This document shows positions 50,324 to 60,609 of a stretch of DNA of 64,000 nucleotides, piece after piece; within the stretch, counting starts at the first letter, position 1, and the number at the start of each line of letters is the position of its first letter. The DNA lies in the NCBI GenBank assembly GCA_037952775.1, contig JBANAY010000003.1, positions 2,728,001 through 2,792,000 of the forward strand. The letters run 5' to 3'. The notes beneath the pieces are model-generated. The model was given only the letters and a program-made list of their open reading frames with translations. It did no database searches and was not told the origin of the DNA. The translations under genes were made by a program, and so were the position numbers. The stretch comes from Clonostachys chloroleuca (Eukaryota; Ascomycota; Sordariomycetes; Hypocreales; Bionectriaceae).

Positions 50324-50950
50324 CACTCTCTTGCGGACCTTCTCGTTTATTTTCTTCTGTCAGATGGGCTCGACTGGTAATGTAGCAAAGGACTGAGCAT
50401 CTTGAGGGATCCCTTGCCCCTGGGCCCGCTGTTCACCGCTCACTTCGGGCAAGTCCGTACGCATCGAGATGACAAAATAAGCAGCTCGAGTGAGCCTACG
50501 ACACGTCACAGTGTGGGCGCCGCATGATCAAAATTCCGAGACATGAAAGCCGGACAGTCCACTCGAGCGCCTACGTACTGAAGCTGTCGAGACGAATCAG
50601 CAATCTGTATCGTGTACAAAGATACGTTGCAGCGTCTCATCATCCCTGCCCATCGACCACCGGCAAATATCAGGGCCCACCTGAATGACCAAGGCCCAGG
50701 GTTAGAACCCCTAACAAGGCTTTGATTGCCAGCTAGAATGAGCTTGCTAGAGGTCAACATGTGAGGCGCGACCGAAGCAAGCAGCTCCTTTTGTTTCTAG
50801 AGTATGAGAGAAAGAAACCACTGTCAATCTGATTATCAGCGTACCTCAGCATCGAGACGTAGGTGTGTTGAAATGCGAGAAGCTGTGTGCATTCAACTTC
50901 ATCAACACAACGAAAGCTGTCTGAAAGCTACGGAGAGCCACAAAAGGGGA

Positions 50951-51183
50951 GGCAAGCGAGTGACATAAAACTTGGCACACCAAAGCTCTGTTCACACGAG
51001 TCAGGGACCTCATTTTCTTGTCCATAATGCTAAACGCAGTAATAAGAAAATTAATAGTTATTATCCTACAGTACTTAGCTGCTATTGTGGTTATTACTGG
51101 TTAATTGTTTCCATATTGTATTGATATTGTGTTGAAATTCAACGCTGGAGATTCTGGGTGCGCCATGTTTGATGTCAGTCGCC
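50951..51183. mobile_element. MITE-like element, copy 2 (inverted relative to copy 1)
   Basis: Left end GGCAAGCGAGTGACATAAAA and the complement of the right end GGCGACTGACATCAAACATG form imperfect terminal inverted repeats. The right half (containing ATATTGTATTGATATTGTG) matches the complement of the left half of copy 1 at 31968-32191, so the two are the same family in opposite orientation. This copy is more diverged. Size about 233 bp; no coding capacity. Confidence 0.65.
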
Positions 51184-51289
51184 TAGGAGGATATAAAGGC
51201 TTCTAACTTCTCGAATACGCGGCAGCCGGGGCCAAGTCAATATCCATGCCATTACAGGCGTAGAGGGTCGAAGGACTTGGCCAAACCCA

Positions 51290-51860
51290 CCGAATCCCCA
51301 GGGCCACGCCATTGGAATCTTACATGTCAGTGCTTCCCAATCATAAATGCAAGATATGTATGTATAGAGCGCTAGAAAGAGCCGCCGAAGCGTTTTTTAT
51401 TAACCTAATGACCTCCTATGATGCCAAATCACCCTTGAGATGTAACGAAATGCCACCAAACCTATCGACATGCTACCAAACTTATGGACATGCCATCAGA
51501 CCCGGAGGGCTTTGTCGCAGATCGTATATATACCACAACCTGGGAGCTCATTCATGAAATGGGAGAGGAATCCAATATAAGAGAGATTTAATCACGCCCT
51601 ACATTTAGTAATGGCTGGGCGCGGCCATACCAAGCTCTCAACAAGGTAGGCCGCCGCGGGATCCGAATTTACTTCTCGGAGCATATGAATCAATTGATAT
51701 TAGCTAGGGTTCTATACTAGGTATTGCACGAAATGACCACAATTATTCCTTTCTATAATTGATCCAGCCCTTCCAAAGACTCCAGGTTCACCAGAGGACA
51801 GAGGCGAGTGGTGTGTCGCTTAGATTATGCCAATCTTAAGAAGATCCATCCATTATTTGA
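51290..51860. repeat. Diverged duplicated segment, copy A
   Basis: This segment matches 52660-53180 in the same orientation. Shared landmarks include GCTAGAAAGAGC, TAACCTA..TATGATGCCAAA, CTTCCAAAGACTCCAGGTTC and GTGTCGCTTAGATTATGCCA. In its second half it shows T where copy B has C (for example attattcct against atcacgcct). Its right border coincides with the end of the truncated membrane-protein frame. Boundaries are approximate. Confidence 0.7.
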
Positions 51861-52338
51861 GGCTTCCTTTGCCGTCCACTGTTGAAGTCCCGAACTGGCG
51901 CGAGGATGCATGTATGAATACTCTACGAAACAATAGCAGAGCAGGAATCCGCATCAGCGTGTTCTCGAATGACCATAAAATCTCGTTAGCAAGCAAACTT
52001 AACCCGCGCTCTACGTATCAGCGGGATGTTGTTATTTGATTTTTGTTATCCTGGATTCATACCCTGACCATTGCTCCAAAGTTATTAGTTTCAAGCGTCG
52101 AGACGTGTTGACCTAGCCCTTCTTGAATGATAGACCAAGTGACCTGACCAACCAAGGCGAGTGACAAATTGAATGCACAAATCGGTGCAATGTCGGCCCA
52201 TCTGAACCATATTCTCCTTTTCCAGCGCAAGTACACATGATCTACTGCCAATGATAGAGCAAGACACAAGAGTACATAGGTGAGAATAATGGTATGTAGA
52301 GCCGCATCTGACAGGGTGAAATCCTTTGCCGAAGACAT
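51853..52338 (-). pseudogene. Truncated membrane protein resembling the fungal SAT4/rhodopsin-like family
   Basis: Exon 1 from 52338 (MSSAKDFTLSDAALHTIILT) contains two or three membrane helices (TYVLLCLALSLAVDHVYLRW; ADIAPICAFNLSLALVGQVT), then the WSIIQEGLGQHV motif reminiscent of SAT4-type proteins. After a likely intron (donor GTATGA at 52062; exact acceptor unclear) the frame continues ANEILWSFENTLMRIPALLL FRRVF and stops at 51853. SAT4-type proteins usually have seven helices and over 300 residues, so the 3' half is missing. The stop falls at the border of duplicated copy A, suggesting truncation by rearrangement. Confidence 0.5.
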
Positions 52339-52659
52339 GGTCGGCGATTGACCAAGACAACGATTTATCTTTGAAGTGGGATTTGTTTATTATAATTATT
52401 TATAATAGAGAGAGAACATCATAATCTTATTTTCCTCACCCGAGAAGTTGTAGGTGGCGTGGCTGTGCTTACGGTTAGGCGTCAAGGCATCGCTCTGCTC
52501 ACACATGTTGTTGTAAAGTGCAACTTGATAGCTAAATATTCAAATCAGCCGTACTGACGGATTCGGTATTCAAAACTTTCGATGCTAACACAACCAAATT
52601 TAAAAAGCTGCCTCGTCTTAAAGCCTTTATCTCCACCCACCTACGTCCCTATAGGAGGT

Positions 52660-53180
52660 GCTCCCTGGGACTCCTGCCATTAGAATCTGTATGTTAGTAC
52701 TGTCAATAACAGATACAGAATATTTAGAGGGGGCTAGAAAGAGCTATTAAACTTTCTTTTGTCAACTTAATAACCTACTATAATACTAAAGTATACTTAT
52801 AATATAATAACACGCTTTGGCTAGAGCGCCCTATTCCATTGCATCAGGACTATGACCCGGCCGCTCGTTCAAGAAATTGGAGCAGAACCTAATATGTAAG
52901 ATACTCAAACACACCTCCAAGCTCTTAATGAAACGGCCCGCCGCGGACTCCGATCTCTCTGGGGCAGAGATTCGGATTTACGCACTTCTCAGAGCGCATG
53001 CCTGAATGCATATTAGCTGGGGTTCCATACTAGGCAATGCCCGGAATGACCACAATCACGCCTTTCTATAATTAGTCCAGCCCTTCCAAAGACTCCAGGT
53101 TCACCTCCAGAGGACAGAGGTTAAGCAGTGTGTCGCTTAGATTATGCCAAGCTTCAAAAGACCCGTCCATCAATTAATCC
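52660..53180. repeat. Diverged duplicated segment, copy B
   Basis: Partner of 51290-51860. In its first half copy B shows A or T where copy A has G or C (for example taacctactataatactaaa against taacctcctatgatgccaaa), making it strongly AT-rich at 52735-52815. The transition bias in both copies is what repeat-induced point mutation produces. Boundaries are approximate and a gap of about 60 bp separates the two matching halves. Confidence 0.7.
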
Positions 53181-53377
53181 GCCTTGCGTGATGTCATGAT
53201 AGGGGGACATGGCCCAGCGCCTGGGGCTAGGTATAAGGACTTTGGTATTTTCATAATCGGCTGAAAATCGAGACATCAATGCTATATAGATATTCTGACC
53301 CGACTCCGTGTTATCCCCTTCGAGTCTACCTCATCTACCTCGCTTCACCTACTCGACATTTCTCAACGCCAAACACC

Positions 53378-53785
53378 ATGTCTAGTCTTTTTCAACAACG
53401 AGCCCCTGAAGGCTGTCGCAGCGACGCCTACCCCTCGGGCATTGACAATATATTCAACCCTGAACTCAAGTTTGCTTGGACCGCCTGGACCAACGGCACC
53501 GAAATTGCTGTGAGAACTTGCTGCGAAGACTTGCCGATTATTGTCTACAAAGAGTGCTGGCTCGCATGCGAGCTTCCAGACAGCATCCAGAAGAATATCA
53601 CGAAGGATATCCCCGCAGTCATGGCTTTTTCCCGCTGTGTAAACCTGAACTGGCCAGACAACGCGGGTTGGTCCACCCTGTCATTTGGAGGCTCAAGAAC
53701 AAGCACTGCGATGCCTTCTGCCGCGGTGCCCAACTTTGTCCACTTGGTGCTCCTCGTTTTTGGCCTGCTTTGTCTCATGCGATAG
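53378..53785 (+). CDS. Small cysteine-containing protein with a C-terminal hydrophobic tail
   Basis: The start at 53378 gives a 135-residue protein MSSLFQQRAPEGCRSDAYPS; an in-frame ATG at 53279 would add 33 residues with no clear signal peptide. Cysteines are arranged as GC, TCCED, ECWLACELP and SRCVN, which suggests disulphide bonding, and there is an NxT site (NGT, NIT). The last 20 residues (VPNFVHLVLLVFGLLCLMR) are strongly hydrophobic, as in a tail-anchored or GPI-anchored protein, although no N-terminal signal peptide is visible. A TATA-like GTATAAGG lies at about 53231. No family was recognised; hypothetical fungal proteins of this layout are common. Confidence 0.6.
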   Translation: MSSLFQQRAPEGCRSDAYPSGIDNIFNPELKFAWTAWTNGTEIAVRTCCEDLPIIVYKECWLACELPDSIQKNITKDIPAVMAFSRCVNLNWPDNAGWSTLSFGGSRTSTAMPSAAVPNFVHLVLLVFGLLCLMR

Positions 53786-54544
53786 AGAGGCAACTGGTGG
53801 AGAGAACTCAAGCATATTGGACGACACTAACAGGGTTGTATCATGTGTGTACACGTTGATGACAGCGGGAAGAGCGAGGACGAGCGATTACGAATGTAGA
53901 ATATGTGTGTGTAATGTTATACAGCGTGCGAATAGACTTTGATCGTTCAGGCGAAGTTTTCTAACGAACTCTTGACTCACCCTTTTACGGTCTTGTGATT
54001 GCTGTTTATGTCTACCTTTCAATATATGATCCTCAAGAAAGCGTCGCCTTTGAATCAATGAAGAAGTGACGTCTCCCATCATCCAGCGTAATTGGTACCA
54101 ATTTCTTTCCAGGACGAACCTCCTGCTTACACGATATCTCATATCTTTGCAACTTCTTGGTGTGGCTAGGGCTCCAAACGGACTTTCCTCCACCTGTTGA
54201 TCAAGTACAACAGCTAAACACTATCCTATAATCAATCTCACCAAAGACTACTTCTTTTCTTGAAACTGATAAATGATCATATAATTTGAGCGAGTTCTGA
54301 GCTTAATTGGGGCTAACTTGGCTGTGGGTAGCCCCTTTTGATGGGATAGCCTTCTAATGGGACAGCCCTTCCACTAGTATAGACTCATCATCGTTATATA
54401 GCTGTGTCTCTCTAAAGTAATCAATAACTGTTATCGACCCTTAGTTGCAGCCCTCTGATGCCAGTCCTTTACATATTATTAGAAGAGATGACTACGAATC
54501 TGGGCTGCTAAGCCCAGACGATCTTCTTGACTTTCCTTGTTTCG
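53786..54544. other. Convergent intergenic spacer
   Basis: About 760 bp between two 3' ends. The 53888-54193 minus-strand frame has no family resemblance. Nothing else seen. Confidence 0.4.
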
Positions 54545-56870
54545 CTAATTAACCACTGGGAAGCTGGGCAAATCGCTCTTCCCTGCGTTCATCTGTAAAC
54601 TCGCCCCATCCCAATACCCCAGATGATCATATTCAGAGGTCAAATACCATGCAAGGTCCTTCCAATATCAGTCTTGGACTCGATCATATATCGCACTTTT
54701 GACATACCTTATTCAAATTATCCCATACGAAACTCCTCTCAGTTCTGTTGGTGTCGTTGAGAATGATGTCCTCAACATATCTGCTCGTTCGCGCCCCATC
54801 AGAAAAAATGAATGTGATACACTCCAGTGGGACATCATCCTTTTGGCTATAGAGTTTGCAGATGCAGTTAACCTGGCTTGGGTCCCACTGTCCTAGGATG
54901 ATCGTGGCGCTTCCGATTTGCGCCAACAAACCAATGCAACGCGATCCACGTTTCTGCATTTTGACGCATACACATAACGCAAAAGTGGCCTTGTCGACCA
55001 TCGCTGTTTCGAGATACAATCCCGCAAATGAGTCACGTTCGATATGGGTTAAGACGGGTATCTTAATCGAGTTCACGGTGGATTCCGGATCAGTTCCCAC
55101 CTTCTTGCCGTTGGGTTCAGTGATAACCCCAAGCGTTCTCAATAGCAACGTGTTCGCCGTGGCGGTATCAGCAAAAATACCAACCACAGAGGCCGATTCG
55201 TTGTTGAGACTATACGTAGAGACATGGGCTCCGGTCACCTCTAGGGCGGGAAAGATGTAGAAATCATAGTAGAGACATCGTCCCGTACTTGTTTTCGCCT
55301 GTAGTGTATGAGAACGTTAGGCGGTGCGGCAGACTAGGGAGATGGATAATAATGTACTAGGAGAAATGGACCCTGGAGGAGAATTCGTTCCAGGGTGCGC
55401 CGCGTGATAAGATAAAAGGATTTGATGGTCTCGTTTGGTTCAAGATAAAATGTAATCGCAGATGATCGCTTATGAGGTGCACCTAATCTCTGTTTGGGAT
55501 CGTCATCAACCTGAATACAGCAGAGACCGTCCGGGCTGCAAAACACCGTCAAGCTGTGCGGTTTTCCGTCGTTGAAGCTGAAGGGCAGAAACAGTCCGTA
55601 GCATGTCTGCGGATCCCCCCTGACGTGAAACTTCCAGAGGAGACGTGTCAATGAGAGAGCTTCTATTTCGCTCCATGATGCCCACATCATGGTCCCAAAT
55701 GACACAGGTCTCGTTGGGGGACGGCACTTCATGTTCTGACTCAAAAGTAAAAGACAATATCATGAGGCCCTGGAAAAGAGTGAGTACGGAGTGAACTGTA
55801 CTATTTCATTGCGTTTTTTTGTTTCCTGACTTACGTCAAATACCATTCTGAGTTTTGTGAGATCAGACCCCCGAATAGACCTGATCCATTTTGATGACTT
55901 GTGGCCCAGCCAAGGCGAGGACGAGTCATCAACATAAATTATTGCAGCCCGATCACGCTATGAAATCCAAGGCCAAACTGTAGCCCTTTTATCTGCTTCT
56001 TGGCGACGGGAATTTGACTGCGACAAACCTTTGGGTCATATTGCAGTTCAACAAGGCATTCCTCGCCCATCATCTGAATTGAATTTAACCCAAGATGTTG
56101 AATGTCGTTATAGACTGAAAAGACCTGTTTTTTACTCAAATAATTTTCCGATTCCATTATTCGAGTAAAACCGATTGTTTTAATCCAGGCAAGGGTCTCT
56201 GAAGTCATTGTTAACGAAGAAAATAAACTATTCCCAACGCACTGAGTAATTATTCCCACAAGCTCGACTGGAAGTCTTCTCATGATCGCATGAAGAAACA
56301 AACCTAAGCTGGTGTCTTTTATGTCGGATAGAGATGGGGGACCTGAAGACTCTTTCTTCTCGCTTCTCAAATGTCCTGCATTTTGCCAGGCCATGATCGG
56401 ACGGAGAGCGCTTGCTATCTGGCACAATGATCGAATTGAAAGCCGAGGTAATTTGGTTATGGCATATTGGAGACAGGGAACATGAACACAGTTGGCTGTA
56501 TGCTCAGGGTCATGGTTGGCCACTTCAGGATCATAGATAACCTTAAAACCAGCCTGCGATAGGTTAAAGTGCAGCTTGTCCCCGATATGAACTGACGATG
56601 AGCGGTTGGTCTGGAGGGGGATCAGGTATCCTTTACAGGTCGGATCCATTCCAGGGCTAGCAATCGCGAAGACTGTGATATAAAATTTAATTCTTAGTGA
56701 GCCGTTTAAACCACAATACCTTGTAAAGTGCGGTGATGTCGTACAGCCAAGGACGTCCTCCTGCCGGGGCTCAGGAGCCTCCAGGGCTTCAGAGCGATAC
56801 TTTATTGTACTTCGGCAAAAATGCAATATGGTTCGAGGAGAATGTCCTTTTTGGGGGTAGAAGTGGCCAT
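54545..56870 (-). CDS. F-box-like protein, with one probable frameshift
   Basis: Proposed exons: 56870-56811, 56760-55835, 55735-55358, 55298-54708 and 54658-54545, with agreeing phases and about 689 residues. An F-box-like motif lies mid-protein (RRLPVELVGIITQCVGNSLF). It is followed by sequence resembling fungal F-box proteins with a C-terminal display domain (FGLGFHSVIGLQ, then IYVDDSSSPWLGHKSSKWIR), and the last exon ends DLAWYLTSEYDHLGYWDG and FPVVN. Between GLQ and IYVDD at about 55940 the frame shifts by one; a lost A in a short A run explains it. The first exon, reading MATSTPKKDILLEPYC, and its 50-bp intron are the least certain part, and one acceptor (54659) is AAG. Such F-box genes are numerous in filamentous fungi and act as SCF substrate adaptors; the target is unknown. 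Confidence 0.6.
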
Positions 56871-57048
56871 TCTTGAAGGTGCCTGCGCGCAGTTTGGCGC
56901 AACCACGTATATTGACAAAATCAAGGCTTGGTTGCCTCCCTCTTGGAATCTTATTGAGATACTCTGCTAGTCACGTGCACTAATTTGTCCAGGGAAGTCT
57001 TCACTTCCAATAGGCCGAACAACGCATCTACGAAATCCCGGCTACTCT

Positions 57049-59230
57049 TTACCCACCAAATTCTTCACTCATCAAGAACGGGTGCTCGGCTAGGGTAAGC
57101 CAGAAATTGGACTCGAAATCCTGAACGCTTGCGCTCCCCCAGGGATTCCAAGTCTCTCCCTCTATAGGCGATGCATTCTCTGCTGCCGCCTCGATATTGC
57201 TCTGCGTTGCCCGGAACTGATCAAACCGGCCAGAGGAGAGTCTGTCGATGAGATTTTTGATAGTGCTCGTGGCGCCGGCTAGCAATGCGTAATTAGCATC
57301 TTCTTTGTAGACCAGCGTGCCCAGCTCGACCTCGGAAACGAGGACCGCCAGTTCCCGGAACACTTTCGAAGTATCCATTTCGACGCAGTCTGTAGCCGGG
57401 CCCTGTTGCAGGAGTGCGAGACAAATCACGCCCGCAGCAGCAAGTCCGTAATATACCACCTGCAGGCACCCAATGTCAGCAAGGCTCGTCAGATGTCTGG
57501 TTGATCGGCTTACCTTCCACACTAGCGAGGTCCCAGAGTTTACAAGGCCTTCTCTTAACATCAACGCTTCCACTACCAAACTCAGCATCTGTCCAGCGAC
57601 AGAGTTCAGCTCCGGATCCCAATCGGAAGTCCGACGACGTAGTGCCTGTCGAAGTAAGAATAAAACGTGAAGGTAGTTGAGTTTTGTGCCCAGTAGCTTA
57701 TCCAGCTCTACAGGGCTGCAGTCTTGCGATTTCATCGGCCCTTGTAGTTTGAAGTGAGCCGGCAAAGATTCCCACTGTAGATCGGCCTCAGCTTTGATGA
57801 CACTGTCAATTATTAGTCGTTAAATATCCTTCAAGTAAATAATCGGGGTTGTTACCTAGCTCTCCGAATCTTGTCTTCCTGATTTTTCTCCCCCGAGATA
57901 TCAAGGATATCCTCCTTGAGCACTGCACAGATTGCTGCCCATCGCGATTCTGCCTTTGAGTCGAATTTCGCATCCGGCGGCCACTCGTGAGAAAAATAAG
58001 AATCAGGTCCGGTGCGACTGAATTGGCAAAACTTTTGGTTGATGCGTGGAGGGCGTCCGAGGAAGATCGAGACGTTCTTATCGGCAGAATAAGAGACGGC
58101 AAACGTGGAACTCCGAAGAGCCTTGAGAAAATCCGGTATCGAGCTGCCGCCGTGAGTGTCCTGATGGTACCCGAGCGCAAACAAGGAGCTGGCGACATCA
58201 CCCAGCCTTCTCCAGGCCTCAAAACCTAGAGCCAATTGTTAACGTGTGCCGCAGCGAAGTCGATGCAGCGAAACTTACTTTGATCGCCGTCAATAAGAGT
58301 ATGCAGAATAAAGTTCTCGTACTGGAGCATCAGCTGCAAATCGTTCAAGCAGTCGAGCATGAGAGACATGTCGAGGCATCGGTCGGCATAGTACATTGAC
58401 AGCCTGCGCAGGTTTCTCCGCTGCTTCTCCGAATCAAAGGGGGGATAGTGACTGCGAAATGTGAGAGCAGCTCTGGATACTGACATAAAAAATAGGCAGA
58501 GACTCTCCCATCTTGAGTTGTCGTTGGTAAACTGGGCTGTAAAGTCTTCAATAGTCGTGGACGAATTCACAATAAGAGGCTGGCATGAATGAGTGAAAAG
58601 GTCGCGGGACACCTCGATGGCTGTTCGCGAACCCAGTTGAGCTCCAGTGAGAATCAGCTCAGCGGATTCAGCGCATTGTTCTGTGAACGACTCGGTGAGG
58701 GCCAAATTAGCACCGGTGGCAAGCCATCCCTTCACGAGACTGACACAGGCCGGAATATGAGGAAACCGGTGAAGCTGCTCAATAAGCTCGGCTCCATGGG
58801 ACACTTGGGCCTCATTGACCATGGCCTCGGAGATTGTCCCATTTTTGGGCGCCGCATTGAAGCCATCGCCATCAGCAGAATTTCCTCCTCCAAGAGGCAG
58901 CTGGCCGAACAGGGTTGTGTAACTTGATGACCCAAGATAGCCGGGGTTCGGATATCGGTTTGGCTTTTGCAACGGTCCACTAACTGGTGTGGAAGAGCTT
59001 GAAACGGTCTCGGAGCGGCGTCTATGAACCGTTTGGTCATTCTTATTAATCTGTGGAGAAGGTCCGCCGCCAATTGATCGTCTTGTCTTCTTGAATGGCC
59101 TTTGCCGGTATTCACAGCTTGAGCCTTGGGCTTTTGCACGGCAGCGGCCACACACAGGCCTGACATGGTCGCAGGCCAATTTCGACGCTCTGCAGGGGTC
59201 GCAGGCCGGTAACCTTGGCTGACTCGTCAT
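57049..59230 (-). CDS. Zn(II)2Cys6 fungal-type transcription regulator
   Basis: Exons: 59230-58279, 58225-57856, 57802-57514 and 57459-57049; 673 residues. The start at 59230 (MTSQPRLPACDPC) places the finger at the N-terminus; an in-frame ATG 21 bp upstream adds only seven residues. The binuclear cluster is CDPCRASKLACDHVRPVCGRC then SSC, spacing CX2CX6CX6CX2CX8C, followed by a basic linker RQRPFKKTRR. The rest is the helical middle region of fungal regulators, with landmarks RRLSMYYADRCLDMSLML, FEAWRRLGDVASSLFALGYH and VSIFLGRPPRINQKFC. The last intron (57513-57460, 54 bp, TGCTGAC branch) is in frame and stop-free, so an 18-residue insertion isoform is possible. It neighbours the siderophore transporter, both on the minus strand, 1.4 kb apart; a regulatory link is only a guess. 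Confidence 0.88.
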
Positions 59231-60609
59231 TTTGGCGGCAAGGAAGCACACCTTGCGTATTAAACTCTGCCAGTGGCTTGTCAGCGTTCATGTGAAGTTG
59301 GTTGGTCGGAGAATCGGAAGGATTCTGATCTCCCTTCTTAGTGTTTCTCCGACCACTCCGAAGTGGTTAGCGCCTAACTACCCTACACCCGGCTGCCCTG
59401 GCTGATTGTGAACTGCAAAACTTTCAAGAGTATGGTTCATATTAATCTCTACCAGCTGTAAATGGCTCTGTTGTTACAAATCTACTCTCTATAAATCTAA
59501 TACAGTTTGTTGCAATTGAAGAATGGTAGAGTGTGGAAGTACACTTTGGTGCTGGAAACCGGGGTCCAAATCTAACTGGTGCCCATAACACGTCACAGTT
59601 TTTATTACCCCCTATGAAGGCTTGTTACTATGGATCCCTTCACGGCGACTTGTAAATTTAAGCTCCTTAGAATCGCTATTAGGCTTGAAAAGGTCAGAGA
59701 ACGGCTAGTCCGAAGATATTCCAATTTTAAACAGGTTTGTCAAGCAGGAAACCATTTTTTTTCCCAGCAAACTGGCTGGCTTGACGAATTCATGTTGCGT
59801 CCCTCTGGTTTTGGTGGGTGATCCACCTCCCATGGCCAACGTTACATCGGCATAGAAAAAGGAAAACACTCCTTATTCTCAAGTACCAAGAGTGAGAAAG
59901 AGAATGCAAAAAAACTCAAAAATAGAACATACAACAGCCGGTATTCGCTGGTCGTCACCGACCCAACTACTAATCGGCCCCTCATCCGTTTAACTAGGCG
60001 AGAGCGGACGGGATCGCGTGTTCTCGAATGGGTATGGTCGTATGTGTCTGTAATATGGCAAATGTGCTCTATATCCCTAGCGGTGGTGGGCTGTGTAAAT
60101 CTTTGGTGAAGATGCCAATTTGTCTGGTGTTGATAGGGCTGTCCCATGACGACGGCTTGGCTGGTATTGGTACTTCCCACGTCATTATTGCGGCTTGATG
60201 ACGTGGAGACGGATAAGAAGGAATGTGGATGGTAATTAGCTGCTACTTGATCGCGCTTGGCTGACTTCGATCTAGGATCATGAGGCATGTTCGTCAGCCA
60301 AAGCCTAGATAGATCAAATTAAAGAGTCCGCGCTCCTGAACAGAGTCACCTAAAAGAAAGCAAAGCAATGTCCATTTTATGATGAACTAAGCTAATCTAG
60401 AGGAATACCTGCTATTTTCTGCACCGTTTCAATTGGGGTTTTTATACCTACTTCAGTATGCTGATTCGCTGATAGATGGCATGCCAAACTCGGTTTTCAT
60501 GGGGTTAATTGAACACAAAATTTGGGATGAAGTCGTGAAAGACCAGTATAAACACTAGTTGGATCCTCTTAGTACGGTACAGAAAAGGATAACATCAATA
60601 GCAAGCGTC
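59231..60609. other. Intergenic region
   Basis: About 1.4 kb between the transporter 3' end and the regulator start. A 148-codon minus-strand frame at 59842-60288 ends in a hydrophobic stretch (LLYVLFLSFFAFSFSLLVL) but shows no family resemblance and may be chance. No other feature seen. Confidence 0.4.

Larger units (their letters stand above)
43377..50950. other. Gene-poor accessory stretch
   Basis: About 7.6 kb without a convincing gene. It contains T-runs (43974-43983, about 47330-47359), a cluster of AGGTACCT-type motifs near 45350, and several 60-120 codon frames without family support. Among these, minus-strand frames at 46946-47167 and 47719-47910 (ending MKYRIDWLMQHEGQPTVE) look protein-like and could be decayed fragments. 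Two small minus-strand frames are listed separately. Confidence 0.35.

Noticed and set aside
49806..50396. 196-codon plus-strand frame
   Set aside because: No conserved features; its C-terminal low-complexity part is the alternative reading of a short DNA repeat.
50690..50740. GGTTCTAACCC-like string recalling a tRNA B box
   Set aside because: No matching A box, acceptor stem or cloverleaf could be formed around it.
55506..55763. 85-codon minus-strand frame starting MILSFTFESEHE inside the F-box gene
   Set aside because: A phase-consistent acceptor at 55736 joins the upstream exon to the other, longer frame; this stretch is then mostly intron or the wrong frame.
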